A stretch of 64,000 nt of DNA from Oceanobacillus zhaokaii (GCF_003352005.1 NZ_CP024848.1:1497001-1561000), one strand, 5' to 3'; counted from the first letter of the stretch, positions 18,404 through 28,178 are shown. Numbers and translations are program-made. Notes: generated from the letters alone by a model not told the origin.

Positions 18404-20215
18404 ATGGCAAAATCGACAAAAGAATTACCAAAACGTAGTGAAATAGCAGAATCATTAACATGGAAATTAGAAGATATATTTGCAAGTGATGATCAATGGT
18501 CAGAAGAGTTAAAGAGTTTACAAGTAGCAATTCCTGAAGTATCAAAATATCAAGGGAAATTGGGGGGATCTGCGGACACGCTATTTGAATTGTTGAAGCT
18601 CCAAGATACTCTTTCTGAGAGACTAGGAAAGCTATATACATATTCACATATGCGATATGATCAGGATACAACGAATTCATTCTATCAAGAAATGAATTCT
18701 CAAGCAGAAACGGTACTTACATTAGCATCAAGTACAATGAGCTTTGTTGTCCCAGAGATTCTTGCAATGGATGAAGGTAAAATTGATGCTTTCTTAGAAG
18801 AAAAAGAAGAACTGAGATTGTATAAGAAAGTATTAGATGAAATTACAAGACAGCGCCCACATATATTAAGTGAGCGTGAGGAAGTATTGCTGGCAGAAGT
18901 ATCAGAGCCACTTTCAACTGCATCACAAACATTTAGTATGTTAAATAATGCAGACTTAACGTTCCCATCGGTTAAAAATGAGGATGGGGAAGAGGTTGAT
19001 TTAACACATGGACGATATAGTAAATTCTTAGAATCAAAAAATCGCCAGGTGCGTAAGGATGCTTTTAAAGCAATGTATGATACGTACGGAAAATTCAAGA
19101 ATACATTCGCATCAACGCTTAGTGGAAATGTAAAGGTTCATAATTTCTCTGCAAAGATTCGAAATTACGATTCCGCACGACAATCAGCATTAGACAACAA
19201 TAATATTCCTGAGTCTGTGTACGATAATTTGGTAGAAGCAGTAAATGAAAAATTACCATTATTACATCGCTATACGAAATTACGGAAAAAAGTTTTAGGA
19301 TTAGACGAGCTTCATATGTATGATCTCTATACATCGCTTGTACAGGATTTAGATATGAAGGTTTCTTATGATGAAGCAAAGGAATATGTATTGAAAGGAC
19401 TAGCTCCACTTGGAAGTGAATATAGTGAAATCTTGAAAGAAGCATTTAGTAATCGCTGGATTGATGTTGAAGAAAATAAAGGTAAGCGAAGTGGAGCGTA
19501 TTCATCAGGTGCATATGGCACAAATCCATATATCCTGCTTAACTGGCAGGATGATGTGAATAACACTTTTACGTTAGCACATGAGCTTGGACATTCGGTG
19601 CATAGCTATTATACAAGAAAATCACAGCCATACCGTTATGGCAACTATTCCATATTCGTTGCAGAGGTTGCATCTACATGTAATGAAGCATTGCTGAATG
19701 AATACCTAATAAATAATTTAGATGATGAGAAACAAAAGCTTTATATTCTTAATCACTTCCTGGAAGGTTTTCGTGGAACGGTATTCCGTCAAACAATGTT
19801 TGCTGAATTTGAACATGATATTCATGTGAGAGCACAAAACGGTGAAGCATTAACAGCGGATAAACTTACTGAAATATATTATGAGCTAAATAAGAAATAT
19901 TATGGTGAAGATGTTGTATCTGACGAAGAAATTGGCTTAGAATGGGCGAGAATTCCCCATTTTTACTATAATTATTATGTGTATCAATATGCGACAGGAT
20001 ACTCTGCTGCAACATCACTAGCGAACCAAATTCTAACAGAAGGCGAAAGTGCGGTTGAACGCTATCTTAACTTCTTAAAAGCCGGAAGCAGTGATTTTCC
20101 AATTGAAGTACTGAAAAAAGCAGGCGTTGATATGACATCGAAACAACCGATTTTAAATGCGCTTGATGTATTTGAAGAAAAGCTAAATGAAATGGAAAAA
20201 ATATTATTAGGATAA
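18404..20215 (+). CDS. pepF: Oligoendopeptidase F (M3B metallopeptidase)
   Basis: This is a cytosolic zinc peptidase of 603 residues that cleaves oligopeptides. The zinc motif HELGH starts at His393, with the downstream glutamate ligand expected in the EVASTCNEALLNEY segment. The N-terminal helical lobe and the C-terminal GLEWARIPHFY motif are typical of PepF. AGGAGG is 7 bases from the ATG. It is separated from coiA by 132 bp and followed by a strong terminator. The RoxS small RNAs lie directly downstream. Confidence 0.95.
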   Translation: MAKSTKELPKRSEIAESLTWKLEDIFASDDQWSEELKSLQVAIPEVSKYQGKLGGSADTLFELLKLQDTLSERLGKLYTYSHMRYDQDTTNSFYQEMNSQAETVLTLASSTMSFVVPEILAMDEGKIDAFLEEKEELRLYKKVLDEITRQRPHILSEREEVLLAEVSEPLSTASQTFSMLNNADLTFPSVKNEDGEEVDLTHGRYSKFLESKNRQVRKDAFKAMYDTYGKFKNTFASTLSGNVKVHNFSAKIRNYDSARQSALDNNNIPESVYDNLVEAVNEKLPLLHRYTKLRKKVLGLDELHMYDLYTSLVQDLDMKVSYDEAKEYVLKGLAPLGSEYSEILKEAFSNRWIDVEENKGKRSGAYSSGAYGTNPYILLNWQDDVNNTFTLAHELGHSVHSYYTRKSQPYRYGNYSIFVAEVASTCNEALLNEYLINNLDDEKQKLYILNHFLEGFRGTVFRQTMFAEFEHDIHVRAQNGEALTADKLTEIYYELNKKYYGEDVVSDEEIGLEWARIPHFYYNYYVYQYATGYSAATSLANQILTEGESAVERYLNFLKAGSSDFPIEVLKKAGVDMTSKQPILNALDVFEEKLNEMEKILLG

Positions 20216-20242
20216 CTTGTTTGCTGAAAGGCAACTAGGCTT

Positions 20243-20273
20243 ATGGGGAACTGAATATCAGTTTCCCATTTTA
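20243..20273 (+). terminator. Terminator of pepF
   Basis: ATGGGGAACTGA pairs with TCAGTTTCCCAT across three bases, followed by TTTAC. Confidence 0.85.
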
Positions 20274-20291
20274 CAAACCCTGTAATTAAAA

Positions 20292-20317
20292 GTGAACAAT
20301 ATGTGAAAATATGAACA
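20292..20317 (+). promoter_or_regulatory. Direct repeats upstream of RoxS copy 1 (ResD-like)
   Basis: GTGAACA (20292), GTGAAAA (20303) and TGAACA (20312) recur at roughly helical spacing. ResD/SrrA regulate RoxS/RsaE in B. subtilis and Staphylococcus and bind short tandem motifs of this kind. The same two first units, 11 bp apart, precede copy 2 at the same distance from the predicted start. Confidence 0.55.
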
Positions 20318-20323
20318 AATATA

Positions 20324-20352
20324 TTGATATCGTATTAATCGCTTGTTATAAT
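20324..20352 (+). promoter_or_regulatory. Promoter of RoxS copy 1
   Basis: TTGATA (20324-20329), a 17-bp spacer and TATAAT (20347-20352); predicted start about 20359. Confidence 0.85.
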
Positions 20353-20358
20353 ATAATT

Positions 20359-20479
20359 GTTAGTTTAGTAAACAAACAAAAACCCCTTTTGTTTGATCAT
20401 GAAACTTTCTCCCATCCCCCCTTTGTATATACAAAGAACGGATAAAGGGATATACGCTGCCCCGTATATCCCTTATTTT
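20359..20479 (+). ncRNA. roxS: RoxS/RsaE small regulatory RNA, copy 1
   Basis: This is a trans-acting small RNA that pairs with mRNA ribosome-binding sites through C-rich loops; known targets concern central metabolism, respiration and redox. The first hairpin AAACAAAA-acccc-TTTTGTTT presents one C-rich loop. The single-stranded CTCCCATCCCCCC stretch is the second C-rich motif, as in RsaE. A small CTTTGTATATACAAAG hairpin and a terminator stem (20445-20474, AAGGGATATACG with CGTATATCCCTT) complete it. The position next to pepF-spxH matches the roxS neighbourhood of B. subtilis as I recall it. Confidence 0.9.
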
Positions 20480-20544
20480 ATAAAAGATATATAAGCGCTT
20501 TCAAGGAGAGGGCGCTCCGAAGCCTTATCTATCATATAAAATCC

Positions 20545-20721
20545 TCATCTCATCCTTCGATAAATATTTCGGTGTGTCAATGAATAAATCGTTAAATAAA
20601 TTGAAATAAATAATAATGGCAATGTAAAATAAAGAGGAATCAACTGCATTAAACCTAAAATATTTAACACAAAGGAAAATAAAGTTAGTAAAATAAATAT
20701 TAAAGGATAGATATTTTCCAT
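20545..20721 (-). CDS. yizD: Small membrane protein, YizD-like
   Basis: A 58-residue frame runs from ATG at 20721 to TGA at 20545 on the minus strand, with AGGAGG seven bases upstream. It encodes two hydrophobic helices (MENIYPLIFILLTLFSFVLN.. and PLYFTLPLLFISIYL) and a basic C-terminus (RNIYRRMR). B. subtilis yizD, a similar small gene, sits between pepF and yjbH. It lies between the two RoxS copies, in antisense orientation. The function is unknown. Confidence 0.72.
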   Translation of the reverse strand: MENIYPLIFILLTLFSFVLNILGLMQLIPLYFTLPLLFISIYLTIYSLTHRNIYRRMR

Positions 20722-20770
20722 AAAATCAGCCTCCTGTTTTCATTATATGAATGAGAATATAAAAATAGAA

Positions 20771-20787
20771 GTGAACGTTTTGTGAAA
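20771..20787 (+). promoter_or_regulatory. Direct repeats upstream of RoxS copy 2 (ResD-like)
   Basis: GTGAAC (20771) and GTGAAA (20782) repeat the spacing seen upstream of copy 1, with the second unit 56 bp before the predicted start in both cases. Confidence 0.5.
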
Positions 20788-20802
20788 ATATACACATGGT
20801 TA

Positions 20803-20831
20803 TTGTGTTTTATATAATTAATTGGTACAAT
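20803..20831 (+). promoter_or_regulatory. Promoter of RoxS copy 2
   Basis: TTGTGT (20803-20808), a 17-bp spacer and TACAAT (20826-20831); predicted start about 20838. Both boxes are weaker than those of copy 1. Confidence 0.75.
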
Positions 20832-20837
20832 AAATTT

Positions 20838-20959
20838 GTAAGTTAATTACAAACAAAAACCCCTTTTGTTTGATCATGAAACTTTCTCCCATCCCCCCCT
20901 TTGTATTTATACAAAGAACGGATAAAAGGATATACGCTGCCCCGTATATCCTTTTTTTA
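20838..20959 (+). ncRNA. roxS: RoxS/RsaE small regulatory RNA, copy 2
   Basis: This is nearly identical to copy 1 from the ACAAACAAAAACCCC block to the terminator. Differences are one extra C in the second C-run, TTTATA for TATA in the short hairpin, and compensated changes in the terminator stem (AAAGGATATACG with CGTATATCCTTT). The T-tract (20951-20958) is stronger than in copy 1. Both C-rich seed regions are preserved, which argues that both copies are functional. Confidence 0.88.
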
Positions 20960-21067
20960 TTGCCTTTATATATCGTATTGCTCATTGCTCACAGTCTGTA
21001 ATCACAGCCTAGTTCATACTTTATCTAATAACAAACACTGTTAATTAAGGCTATCTATTCATTACCC

Positions 21068-21098
21068 ATAAAAAATAGCCTTAATAATTCAGGCTATT
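21068..21098 (-). terminator. Terminator of spxH
   Basis: On the minus strand AATAGCC pairs with GGCTATT and is followed by six T. A second AAGGCTAT block at 21047 could form an alternative stem. Confidence 0.75.
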
Positions 21099-21102
21099 TG
21101 TA

Positions 21103-21993
21103 TTAACTAATATATTTCCAAAAGGATCCATATTTTGCTGGGATTCTTTCTACTTTTCGGGAAAATTGCAGTTTTTTCATTTCTTTTTCTGTTTTTACTA
21201 ATGTCCAATTATAAACAACAGAAATCTCCTTGCTTCCTACCACTTCATAATGCTTCATAAACTCTTCCAGTGGTGGTTTTTCAGATGGAATTGGATTTCT
21301 TTGTAACATTTCTTGTAAGACAAGTTCATAAATTTCATAAGGATAAAGACCAGATACTTTTATTCCTTGTTCGTCCACTTCCTGATTAAAGAGGACAATG
21401 GTCGGAATATAATCCACTTCCATTTCTTCTGTTAATTTAATATCATCTTGTAATGCCTTCTTTGCAGAAGTGGAGTATAGATCAGTTTCAAATTCATCAA
21501 TATCAAGTTTAGCTTCTTCTGCAATCTGGATGAGAACATCTTTCTCTGAAATGTTTTGTTTCATAAGAAAAAGGCTTTCTTGTAATTTCCTTAAAAATAC
21601 TCGACCTGCTCTTTTACCTTGTAACTCAGCAGCTTTAATTGCGAGAGAGGCGATGGTTGGGAAATAGACAGGGTTTTCTAACCATAAATCTCCATCACAG
21701 CTCATACCTGTTCGTTTCGCAGTTCGTTCCCAAATTTCTTTTAGTTTTCGTGGTTGACCAAATGAATCTTTAGTTATGGAATTTAATAATCCTGTGACAA
21801 CCGGACGTATTGTAAAAAAGCGTCCGTATTCCATTGCAAGCTTTCTTAAATAAGGTTCCAGTGACCAGCATTCAGGACAAAGAGGATCAATGAAAACATA
21901 TAGTTCAATCGGTTTTTGTACTAGATTTAAATAGCGATAATTTGCCGATGTGCTTGTTTTATTTGAGCCGGTAAGCTCTTGATTCCAACTCAC
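21103..21993 (-). CDS. spxH: ClpXP adaptor SpxH (YjbH)
   Basis: SpxH binds Spx and presents it to ClpXP for degradation in the absence of stress. The protein has 296 residues with a DsbA/thioredoxin-like fold and a CPEC motif at residues 39-42 ([10 protein letters not shown]). It is slightly longer than B. subtilis YjbH. It is followed by yjbI in opposite genomic order on the same strand, with an 18-bp gap, suggesting a yjbI-spxH transcript. Its client Spx is encoded 6 kb away. Confidence 0.93.
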   Translation of the reverse strand: MSWNQELTGSNKTSTSANYRYLNLVQKPIELYVFIDPLCPECWSLEPYLRKLAMEYGRFFTIRPVVTGLLNSITKDSFGQPRKLKEIWERTAKRTGMSCDGDLWLENPVYFPTIASLAIKAAELQGKRAGRVFLRKLQESLFLMKQNISEKDVLIQIAEEAKLDIDEFETDLYSTSAKKALQDDIKLTEEMEVDYIPTIVLFNQEVDEQGIKVSGLYPYEIYELVLQEMLQRNPIPSEKPPLEEFMKHYEVVGSKEISVVYNWTLVKTEKEMKKLQFSRKVERIPAKYGSFWKYIS

Positions 21994-22011
21994 ATCGAAT
22001 TCTCCTTTCTT

Positions 22012-22398
22012 TTATTCCGGTGTATTCATCATGTGATTAGCAGTTAGGGTTAATCTTTCAAGTATTGCTATTCGAATGGGTTCTTCAATTTCAACTTCGA
22101 TAAGTGCACCCTCCAAGCATTCTAACCATGCATCTTTTCTTGTTGGTGTTATTTCAAATGGAAGATGCCGCCTTCTTAACATTGGATGGCCGCGTTCTTC
22201 CTCATATAGCCTTGGACCGCCAAAAAATTGTACAAAAAAGAGTAACTGAATTCTTGCAGTCTCCGTTAAATCTTCTGGGAAGATAGGTATTAAATCAGGA
22301 TGTTGTGCAACACGTGCATAAAAAGCAGTATTTAGGCGTTCTACTGCATCATATCCGCCGATTGCTTTATATATTGTTCCATACTTTATTGTTGTCAT
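22012..22398 (-). CDS. yjbI: Truncated hemoglobin YjbI (group II)
   Basis: This is a cytosolic heme protein of 128 residues from the ATG at 22398; a GTG at 22410 overlaps the GAGGTG ribosome binding site. Tyr27 (FYARV, position B10) and the proximal histidine in MLRRRHLPF (about residue 78) are present. The trHb2 fold and the HPMLRRRHLPFEIT block are typical. It probably handles oxygen or reactive species. It is linked to spxH, as in B. subtilis. Confidence 0.93.
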   Translation of the reverse strand: MTTIKYGTIYKAIGGYDAVERLNTAFYARVAQHPDLIPIFPEDLTETARIQLLFFVQFFGGPRLYEEERGHPMLRRRHLPFEITPTRKDAWLECLEGALIEVEIEEPIRIAILERLTLTANHMMNTPE

Positions 22399-22487
22399 AG
22401 TACAGTTCACCTCGCATTTGCTTATATTGTAACAATGGAACTATAGATGAGCAACAAATCTGATTGGAATCTAGTTAATACTTCCTA

Positions 22488-23057
22488 CTATGGTAAAGAT
22501 TCGAAAAAACGCTGAATCTTATTCGGAGTTTGCTTTTTTCTAATATTATATTCAGATAAGATGTTAAGAAATGTTTCTAAACCAACATCCTTATTCTGTG
22601 CTTCTAATTCGAATTCATAATCTGTTTTTCCATTATATTTGCTAATATCTAAGACAATTAAAACGCCTTTATATTGCGCTTCACGCCGCTCTGTTATTAG
22701 GCTCCCATAGTAACTCAAGGATTCAAATGCGATTCCTTTTTCCAATAATTGCTTCGCGATATGCTCTTTTGGTATGATTTTACCGTTAACCCAATCGGTT
22801 GCTTCTTGTTTCGTTAACACATCATGGGTTTCAAGTAGTCCAAGTGTATGTGGTTCTTTTAATGTTAGACGGTAACTTCCATTTTTTTCGCGTATTCGGA
22901 GTGCACTTCCATTTTCTTTTAGCTGGAAGTCCTTAGTTTCAAAATAATAGTTGGTTTGTACTTCACTATATTCAGGGAAAGGTAAATTATCCAATAATCT
23001 TTGAAATTCATCTTTCGTTAGTAAATTTTTATATTCAATTTCAATTTCCTGTGCCAT
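22488..23057 (-). CDS. yjbK: CYTH domain protein YjbK
   Basis: This 189-residue protein carries the EIEIEYK signature of the CYTH (CyaB-thiamine triphosphatase) superfamily at residues 4-10. The tunnel-lining basic and acidic residues recur (RIREKNGSYRLTLKEP). These enzymes hydrolyse triphosphates or polyphosphate with a divalent metal. It is divergent from the alarmone synthetase gene. The reaction here is inferred from the fold only. Confidence 0.88.
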   Translation of the reverse strand: MAQEIEIEYKNLLTKDEFQRLLDNLPFPEYSEVQTNYYFETKDFQLKENGSALRIREKNGSYRLTLKEPHTLGLLETHDVLTKQEATDWVNGKIIPKEHIAKQLLEKGIAFESLSYYGSLITERREAQYKGVLIVLDISKYNGKTDYEFELEAQNKDVGLETFLNILSEYNIRKKQTPNKIQRFFESLP

Positions 23058-23201
23058 GTTTTGCTGCGGCCTCCAGTATAAAAAATTAGGTACTATTGAT
23101 TATGGCTAATAATAATAAAATATGCAATGAATAACCATTCTGTAGCTAGTATGTTAAAATGATATAAGCTATAATTTTTATGGATACAGAGGTGTCAACA
23201 G

Positions 23202-23810
23202 ATGAATTGGGTAGAATTTCTAGCTCCTTATAAACAGGTTGTCGAAGAATTAAAAGTTAAGTTAAAAGGGATGCGCCCACAGTTCGAATTCGAATCAAGT
23301 CACTCACCGATTGAATTTGTGACTGGGAGGGTAAAGCCAATTCCTAGCATAATCGAAAAAGTGAAGATAAGAGAAATTGCTGCAGAAAACATAGAGAAGG
23401 AAATTCAGGATATTGCTGGTTTACGTGTAGTGTGTCAATTTGTTGATGATATTTATACGGTTGTAGATATGCTGCGAACAAGAAATGATTTTACAATCGT
23501 TGAAGAGAGAGATTACATCACAAATAAGAAAAAAAGTGGATACCGCTCATATCACATGATCATTGAATATCCAGTCGAAATGATTCATGGGAGAAAGATG
23601 GTACTCGCGGAAATTCAAATCCGTACTTTGGCAATGAACTTTTGGGCAACAAATGAGCATTCTTTAAATTATAAATATGATGGAAGAATTCCAACAGAGA
23701 TTAAAGAAAGATTACAAAATGCTGCAGAGGCTGCATTTTTGTTAGATGAAGAGATGTCCAAAATTAAACATGAGATCCAAGAAGCACAAAGGATTTTTCA
23801 TAGAAAATAA
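23202..23810 (+). CDS. relQ: Small alarmone synthetase RelQ/SasB (YjbM)
   Basis: This enzyme makes (p)ppGpp from GTP/GDP and ATP. It is 202 residues with only the synthetase domain: GLRVVCQFVDDIYTVVDML, KKSGYRSYHMIIEYP and the EIQIRT motif followed by WATNEHSLNYKY. No hydrolase or TGS domain is present, which defines the small alarmone synthetase class. It starts the relQ-nadK-rluA cluster; nadK follows by 29 bp. Confidence 0.93.
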   Translation: MNWVEFLAPYKQVVEELKVKLKGMRPQFEFESSHSPIEFVTGRVKPIPSIIEKVKIREIAAENIEKEIQDIAGLRVVCQFVDDIYTVVDMLRTRNDFTIVEERDYITNKKKSGYRSYHMIIEYPVEMIHGRKMVLAEIQIRTLAMNFWATNEHSLNYKYDGRIPTEIKERLQNAAEAAFLLDEEMSKIKHEIQEAQRIFHRK

Positions 23811-23839
23811 AAATAAGTTAATCATAGGGGATGACTTAA

Positions 23840-24649
23840 TTGAAATTCAAGATTGTTTCAAAAGGTGATAACCGATCGGATAAAATTAAAGAAACGATGA
23901 AGCGATATTTAACAGATTTTAATCTAGTATACGATAAGGAAGAACCAGATCTTGTCATATCTGTTGGTGGTGATGGTACATTTTTAGAAGCATTCCATCG
24001 ATATGTCCATCGTTTGGAATCGACTGCTTTTATTGGGGTACACACTGGACACTTAGGATTTTATGCGGATTATTTACCGAGTGAGATAGAGAAATTAGTA
24101 ATTGAAATTGCGAAAACACCTTTCCAGGTTGTAGAATACCCTCTATTAGAAGTGACGATTCGTTCAAAAACAGGTGGGAAGGAAGATAGTTTTTTAGCAT
24201 TAAATGAAGCAATGATTAAAACGATTGAAGGCTCGGTAGTTCTTGATGTAGAGATTAAAGGGGAGCATTTTGAAACCTTCCGCGGTGATGGGATATGTGT
24301 GTCAACACCAACAGGAAGTACAGCGTATAATAAAGCGCTAGGTGGAGCAATTTTACATCCTTCTTTAGAAGTAATCCAATTAACCGAAATGGCATCAATT
24401 AATAACCGTGTATTCCGTACAATTGGCTCACCTCTTGTTTTGCCAAAGCATCACCCATGCATTTTAAAACCTATGGTTGACAGCAGCTTTATCATTGCAA
24501 TTGATCATTTTACGAAAAGTTTTACAAATGTTCATTCGATTCATTGTCATGTAGCGAAAGAGAAAGTTCGCTTTGCAAGGTTCAGACAGTTTCCATTTTG
24601 GAATCGAGTTCGAGATTCATTTGTTGCGGAAGATAAGTATTTGTTTTAG
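23840..24649 (+). CDS. nadK: NAD kinase
   Basis: This cytosolic enzyme phosphorylates NAD to NADP. It is 269 residues; the diagnostic [11 protein letters not shown] is at about residues 42-52, with ALNEAMIK and [15 protein letters not shown] further on. The start is a TTG at 23840 with AGGGGATGA upstream. It lies 29 bp after relQ and 15 bp before the pseudouridine synthase gene, so the three are probably one operon. Confidence 0.95.
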   Translation: MKFKIVSKGDNRSDKIKETMKRYLTDFNLVYDKEEPDLVISVGGDGTFLEAFHRYVHRLESTAFIGVHTGHLGFYADYLPSEIEKLVIEIAKTPFQVVEYPLLEVTIRSKTGGKEDSFLALNEAMIKTIEGSVVLDVEIKGEHFETFRGDGICVSTPTGSTAYNKALGGAILHPSLEVIQLTEMASINNRVFRTIGSPLVLPKHHPCILKPMVDSSFIIAIDHFTKSFTNVHSIHCHVAKEKVRFARFRQFPFWNRVRDSFVAEDKYLF

Positions 24650-24664
24650 TGAGGTAGAATAAGA

Positions 24665-25558
24665 ATGAATTGGGTAATCAAAAAAGAACATCATGGATTG
24701 ATTATCCGTGATTTTTTACAAAAGAATCAAGCATTTTCAAGAAGAATGTTAACAGCTGTAAAGAAGGAAGAACGGATACTTGTTAATGGTGTGCCACAAA
24801 CTGTACGCTTTTGTTTGTCAGAGGGAGATCATTTAGAAGTTATATTACCTAGTGAAACCATTGGTGATAATATGATTCGGGAGAATATTGAGCTAGCGAT
24901 TGTGTATGAGGATGATGCAGTTATCGTTCTAAATAAACCAGCTGGTATTGCTACGATTCCGTCACGAAATCATCCTAAAGGAACGATAGCAAATGGTGTG
25001 TTAGCATATTATGAAAAAAATAATATACCTTATACAATTCATGTAGTCACAAGGCTTGATAGAGATACATCGGGTTTACTATTGATTGCAAAGGATCGAT
25101 ACAGCCATTCGATACTTGCTGCTTCACAAAAGCAAGGGGCAATTAAGCGGAAATACCAAGCAATTATCAAAGGGCATCTTGATCCTATGGGTGGAACAAT
25201 TGATGCACCGATTGATCGAAAAGAAGGATCCATTATTGAACGTGCAGTAATTGAAACAGGGAAAAGGGCAATCACACACTATCACATAATCGAAGAATTC
25301 GCGGATACAAGTCTAGTTGAAATTGAACTTGAAACAGGAAGAACCCATCAAATACGAGTGCACTTTTCCCATATAAATCATGCCCTGTTAGGGGATGATT
25401 TATATGGCGGCAGTGTTGATAGAATATTGCGTCAAGCATTACATTGTGTCGAAATCAGTTTCGAGCATCCGTTTACAAAAGAGATAATCAATCTTAAGTG
25501 TCCGCTTCCAGAGGATATGCTTCGTTTAATTAGCAAATTAGGGGAGGAAGCTAATTAA
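24665..25558 (+). CDS. yjbO: RluA-family pseudouridine synthase YjbO
   Basis: This enzyme isomerises uridine to pseudouridine in RNA, probably 23S rRNA. It is 297 residues. The catalytic motif RLDRDTSG carries Asp132, and [11 protein letters not shown] is the second family motif. A reduced S4-like segment occupies the N-terminus. Its stop overlaps the end of prpE by 8 bp in a tail-to-tail arrangement. The exact target nucleotide is unknown. Confidence 0.92.
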   Translation: MNWVIKKEHHGLIIRDFLQKNQAFSRRMLTAVKKEERILVNGVPQTVRFCLSEGDHLEVILPSETIGDNMIRENIELAIVYEDDAVIVLNKPAGIATIPSRNHPKGTIANGVLAYYEKNNIPYTIHVVTRLDRDTSGLLLIAKDRYSHSILAASQKQGAIKRKYQAIIKGHLDPMGGTIDAPIDRKEGSIIERAVIETGKRAITHYHIIEEFADTSLVEIELETGRTHQIRVHFSHINHALLGDDLYGGSVDRILRQALHCVEISFEHPFTKEIINLKCPLPEDMLRLISKLGEEAN

Positions 25559-26291
25559 AATAACTAAATTTCTCTTCTATTAATGGCTGATTTGATGGAA
25601 CCGATACGACTGCTTCTTCAGGCAAACGAAACGCAGTCAATTCATTACCGAAAACACAGCCAGTATCAATATTAATCGTCTTATTTACCATCCGGGGCTC
25701 TTTCACAGGAGTATGTCCGTAGATTATCCACTGTGTACCATGATAGTGCTTAGCCCAGTCCCTGCGAATGGGTCTTCCATCGGCATCGAACTGGCCAGAA
25801 ATATCACCATAAAGGACGAAAGTTTTCACTTTTTTGTCAGTCCGCCCAATCAACTCTTCTTTGATTCCTGCATGGGCAATAATCGCATTTACCTCAGGGA
25901 CTTGCAGATACAATGGAGCCTGTTCATAAAGTAATATAAACATCTTTTTGATTTTTAATTGTTCCTTCTTTGGCAATGCTTCATATTCGGCAACGGTTGT
26001 TTCCAGACCATAGCGATGAAGCACATTATTCCCTAGAAAAAATCGATATAATTTATTGCAATGATTACCGGGTACGTATCTGGCTTTTTTATGGACAACA
26101 ACCATATTGTGTACAAGTCTTATGACTGAGAGTGAGTCTGGTCCACGATCTGTAATATCACCGACGAAGATAGGTACTCTATCATTTGGGTGAATAAAGA
26201 TATTATTCTCCAGTTTGTATCCCAGTTTATCAAATAGATTGCATAGTTCCTCCATACAACCATGAATATCACCAATTACGTCAATTTTCAT
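25551..26291 (-). CDS. prpE: Bis(5'-nucleosyl)-tetraphosphatase PrpE
   Basis: This metallophosphatase hydrolyses Ap4A-type dinucleotides; in B. subtilis it affects spore germination. It is 246 residues with the motifs GDIHGC (residues 7-12), [10 protein letters not shown] and GNHCNKL of the PPP phosphoesterase fold. AGAGGTG precedes the ATG. It converges on yjbO with an 8-bp overlap, so the two transcripts are antisense at their ends. Confidence 0.92.
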   Translation of the reverse strand: MKIDVIGDIHGCMEELCNLFDKLGYKLENNIFIHPNDRVPIFVGDITDRGPDSLSVIRLVHNMVVVHKKARYVPGNHCNKLYRFFLGNNVLHRYGLETTVAEYEALPKKEQLKIKKMFILLYEQAPLYLQVPEVNAIIAHAGIKEELIGRTDKKVKTFVLYGDISGQFDADGRPIRRDWAKHYHGTQWIIYGHTPVKEPRMVNKTINIDTGCVFGNELTAFRLPEEAVVSVPSNQPLIEEKFSYFN

Positions 26292-26715
26292 CTAATATTC
26301 ACCTCTTTCATAAACAGATGATCAAAAGTGGAACCTCCCGATTAGCCGACGTATAAAAATGAGGAAAGTCTTGCAGCAGTTTAAGCGCTGGGTTTGGCCT
26401 AACTCATCACGGGAATATATACATTCTTATATTTATACTGAAAAAGAATTGCAATACAAATTGGATTCGATTATTATATTGCACGTAGTTTAAATAAAAT
26501 ATTGAATGAAATAATATTAATATCTATTGTAATTGTACACCAAATGAGTAATTATTACTCCTAAAATTACTAGTGGGATTAGTAGCATGTTTAGAATAGG
26601 AATGACCGGGAATATCATAAGTTGTCTTTTATTTGAATTACCGAGTGACTCAATTAAATTGTTTTTTAATCGTATGTTATATCTTACATATGTAGTTGGC
26701 AAGGGGAGTGAGTAA
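26292..26715. other. Intergenic gap between prpE and mgtE
   Basis: No gene, RNA or clear terminator is supported here. A minus-strand frame at 26517-26702 has a hydrophobic tail but no ribosome binding site. I saw no M-box magnesium riboswitch motif before mgtE. Confidence 0.5.
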
Positions 26716-28101
26716 ATGGAGGATACACAAAAGAATTATGATGATCAATATGAGGAAAAGTATCAGGAGCACTGGCAGAAGGTTCAAACAGCGTTAGCTA
26801 ACGAGCATTTAGATGAATTTCGAGAAGAATTTTTAGCGATACATCCGTATGATCAAGCGATGTTCTTCATTGAACAATCAAAGGAAAATAGATTGAGAAT
26901 CTATGCTTATTTATCTCCAGAAGAGATTGCGGAAATTATGATAAATATTGAATTGGAGGAAACGAAGCAATATTTCATAGAGATGGATCCACGATTCGCT
27001 GCAATGGTTTTCTCCGATATGCCTGCGGATGATTCTGTAGATATATTAAATGAATTGAACAAAGAAGAGGTTGCAAGCTTCTTAACGATTATGGATAAGG
27101 AAGCGGCAGACGAAATAAAACAATTGCTTCACTATGAAGAGAAAACCGCCGGAAGTATTATGACGACGGAATATGTTGCAGTATTCAAAGCACAAACGGT
27201 GGAACAAGCAATGCGGCATCTAAAGAAAGAAGCACCAAATGCAGAAACGATTTACTACTTATATGTACTAAATGATGTTAAGCGATTAGTTGGTGTGCTG
27301 TCCTTGCGTGATCTTATTGTTGCGGATGAAAATACCAGAATAGAAGAAATTATGAGTGAAAAGATTGTCGCCGTATCTGTTGGTAAGGACCAAGAAGAAG
27401 TCGCACAAATGTTTAGAGATTATGATTTCCTTGCACTGCCAGTTGTGGATTTTCAGGATCATTTACTCGGAATCATAACTGTCGATGATATCTTGGATGT
27501 TATGGAAGAAGAGGCGAGTGAGGATTACTCCAAGCTAGCTGCGATGTCAGACACAGACCGGCCGAATGATACTGCTTTTTCTTCAGCTAAAAAGCGATTG
27601 CCATGGTTAGTTATTTTATTATTTTTAGGGTTATTTACAGCAAGCTTAATTGGTCAGTTTGAATCAACATTAGATCAGGTTGCCGTATTAGCAATCTTCA
27701 TACCATTAATTGGCGGAATGGCGGGTAATTCAGGTACACAAGCACTTGCTGTTGCTATTCGTGGTCTTGCGACAGGGGAATATGAAAAACTTGGGAAAAT
27801 GAAATTAATTGTACGAGAGGCTACGACTGGATTAATGATTGGTACCGTATGTGGTATCGTCATTATGCTTGTCATATACTTCTGGAAAAGCGATATTTAC
27901 TTAGGTATATTAGTTGGTGTATCAATTATGGCATCTTTAACTGTCGCAACCTTTGCTGGATCACTTGTGCCAATGATAATGGATCGTTTAAAAATAGACC
28001 CAGCAGTTGCTTCAGGTCCATTTATAACAACGATTAATGATATTATTTCTATATTAATTTATTTTGGTTTAGCAACTACATTTATGGCATATTTGAGTTA
28101 G
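26716..28101 (+). CDS. mgtE: Magnesium transporter MgtE
   Basis: This is a Mg2+ channel of the cytoplasmic membrane, 461 residues. Order: an acidic N-domain (to about residue 135), two CBS domains (about 140-270) that sense intracellular Mg2+, a plug helix, and a five-helix membrane domain with the conserved GGMAGNSGTQ and PFITTINDI motifs (about 333 and 434). AGGGGAG precedes the ATG. It stands alone between prpE and the coat genes. Confidence 0.96.
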   Translation: MEDTQKNYDDQYEEKYQEHWQKVQTALANEHLDEFREEFLAIHPYDQAMFFIEQSKENRLRIYAYLSPEEIAEIMINIELEETKQYFIEMDPRFAAMVFSDMPADDSVDILNELNKEEVASFLTIMDKEAADEIKQLLHYEEKTAGSIMTTEYVAVFKAQTVEQAMRHLKKEAPNAETIYYLYVLNDVKRLVGVLSLRDLIVADENTRIEEIMSEKIVAVSVGKDQEEVAQMFRDYDFLALPVVDFQDHLLGIITVDDILDVMEEEASEDYSKLAAMSDTDRPNDTAFSSAKKRLPWLVILLFLGLFTASLIGQFESTLDQVAVLAIFIPLIGGMAGNSGTQALAVAIRGLATGEYEKLGKMKLIVREATTGLMIGTVCGIVIMLVIYFWKSDIYLGILVGVSIMASLTVATFAGSLVPMIMDRLKIDPAVASGPFITTINDIISILIYFGLATTFMAYLS

Positions 28102-28178
28102 ATTTATTCCCTTCCTTCTCACAAATAAAAACTGGGTACATATACTAGTTTAGTGGGTAAGAAAGGGGAGAAGATTTA

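Noticed and set aside
20318..20831. Rex operator (TTGTGAA palindrome) in the RoxS promoters
   Set aside because: I looked for the paired TTGTGAA..TTCACAA site because Rex controls RoxS in B. subtilis, but neither promoter has a convincing second half.
26517..26702. Minus-strand 61-codon frame with a hydrophobic tail upstream of mgtE
   Set aside because: It begins at a TTG without a ribosome binding site. It stays a weak possibility only.
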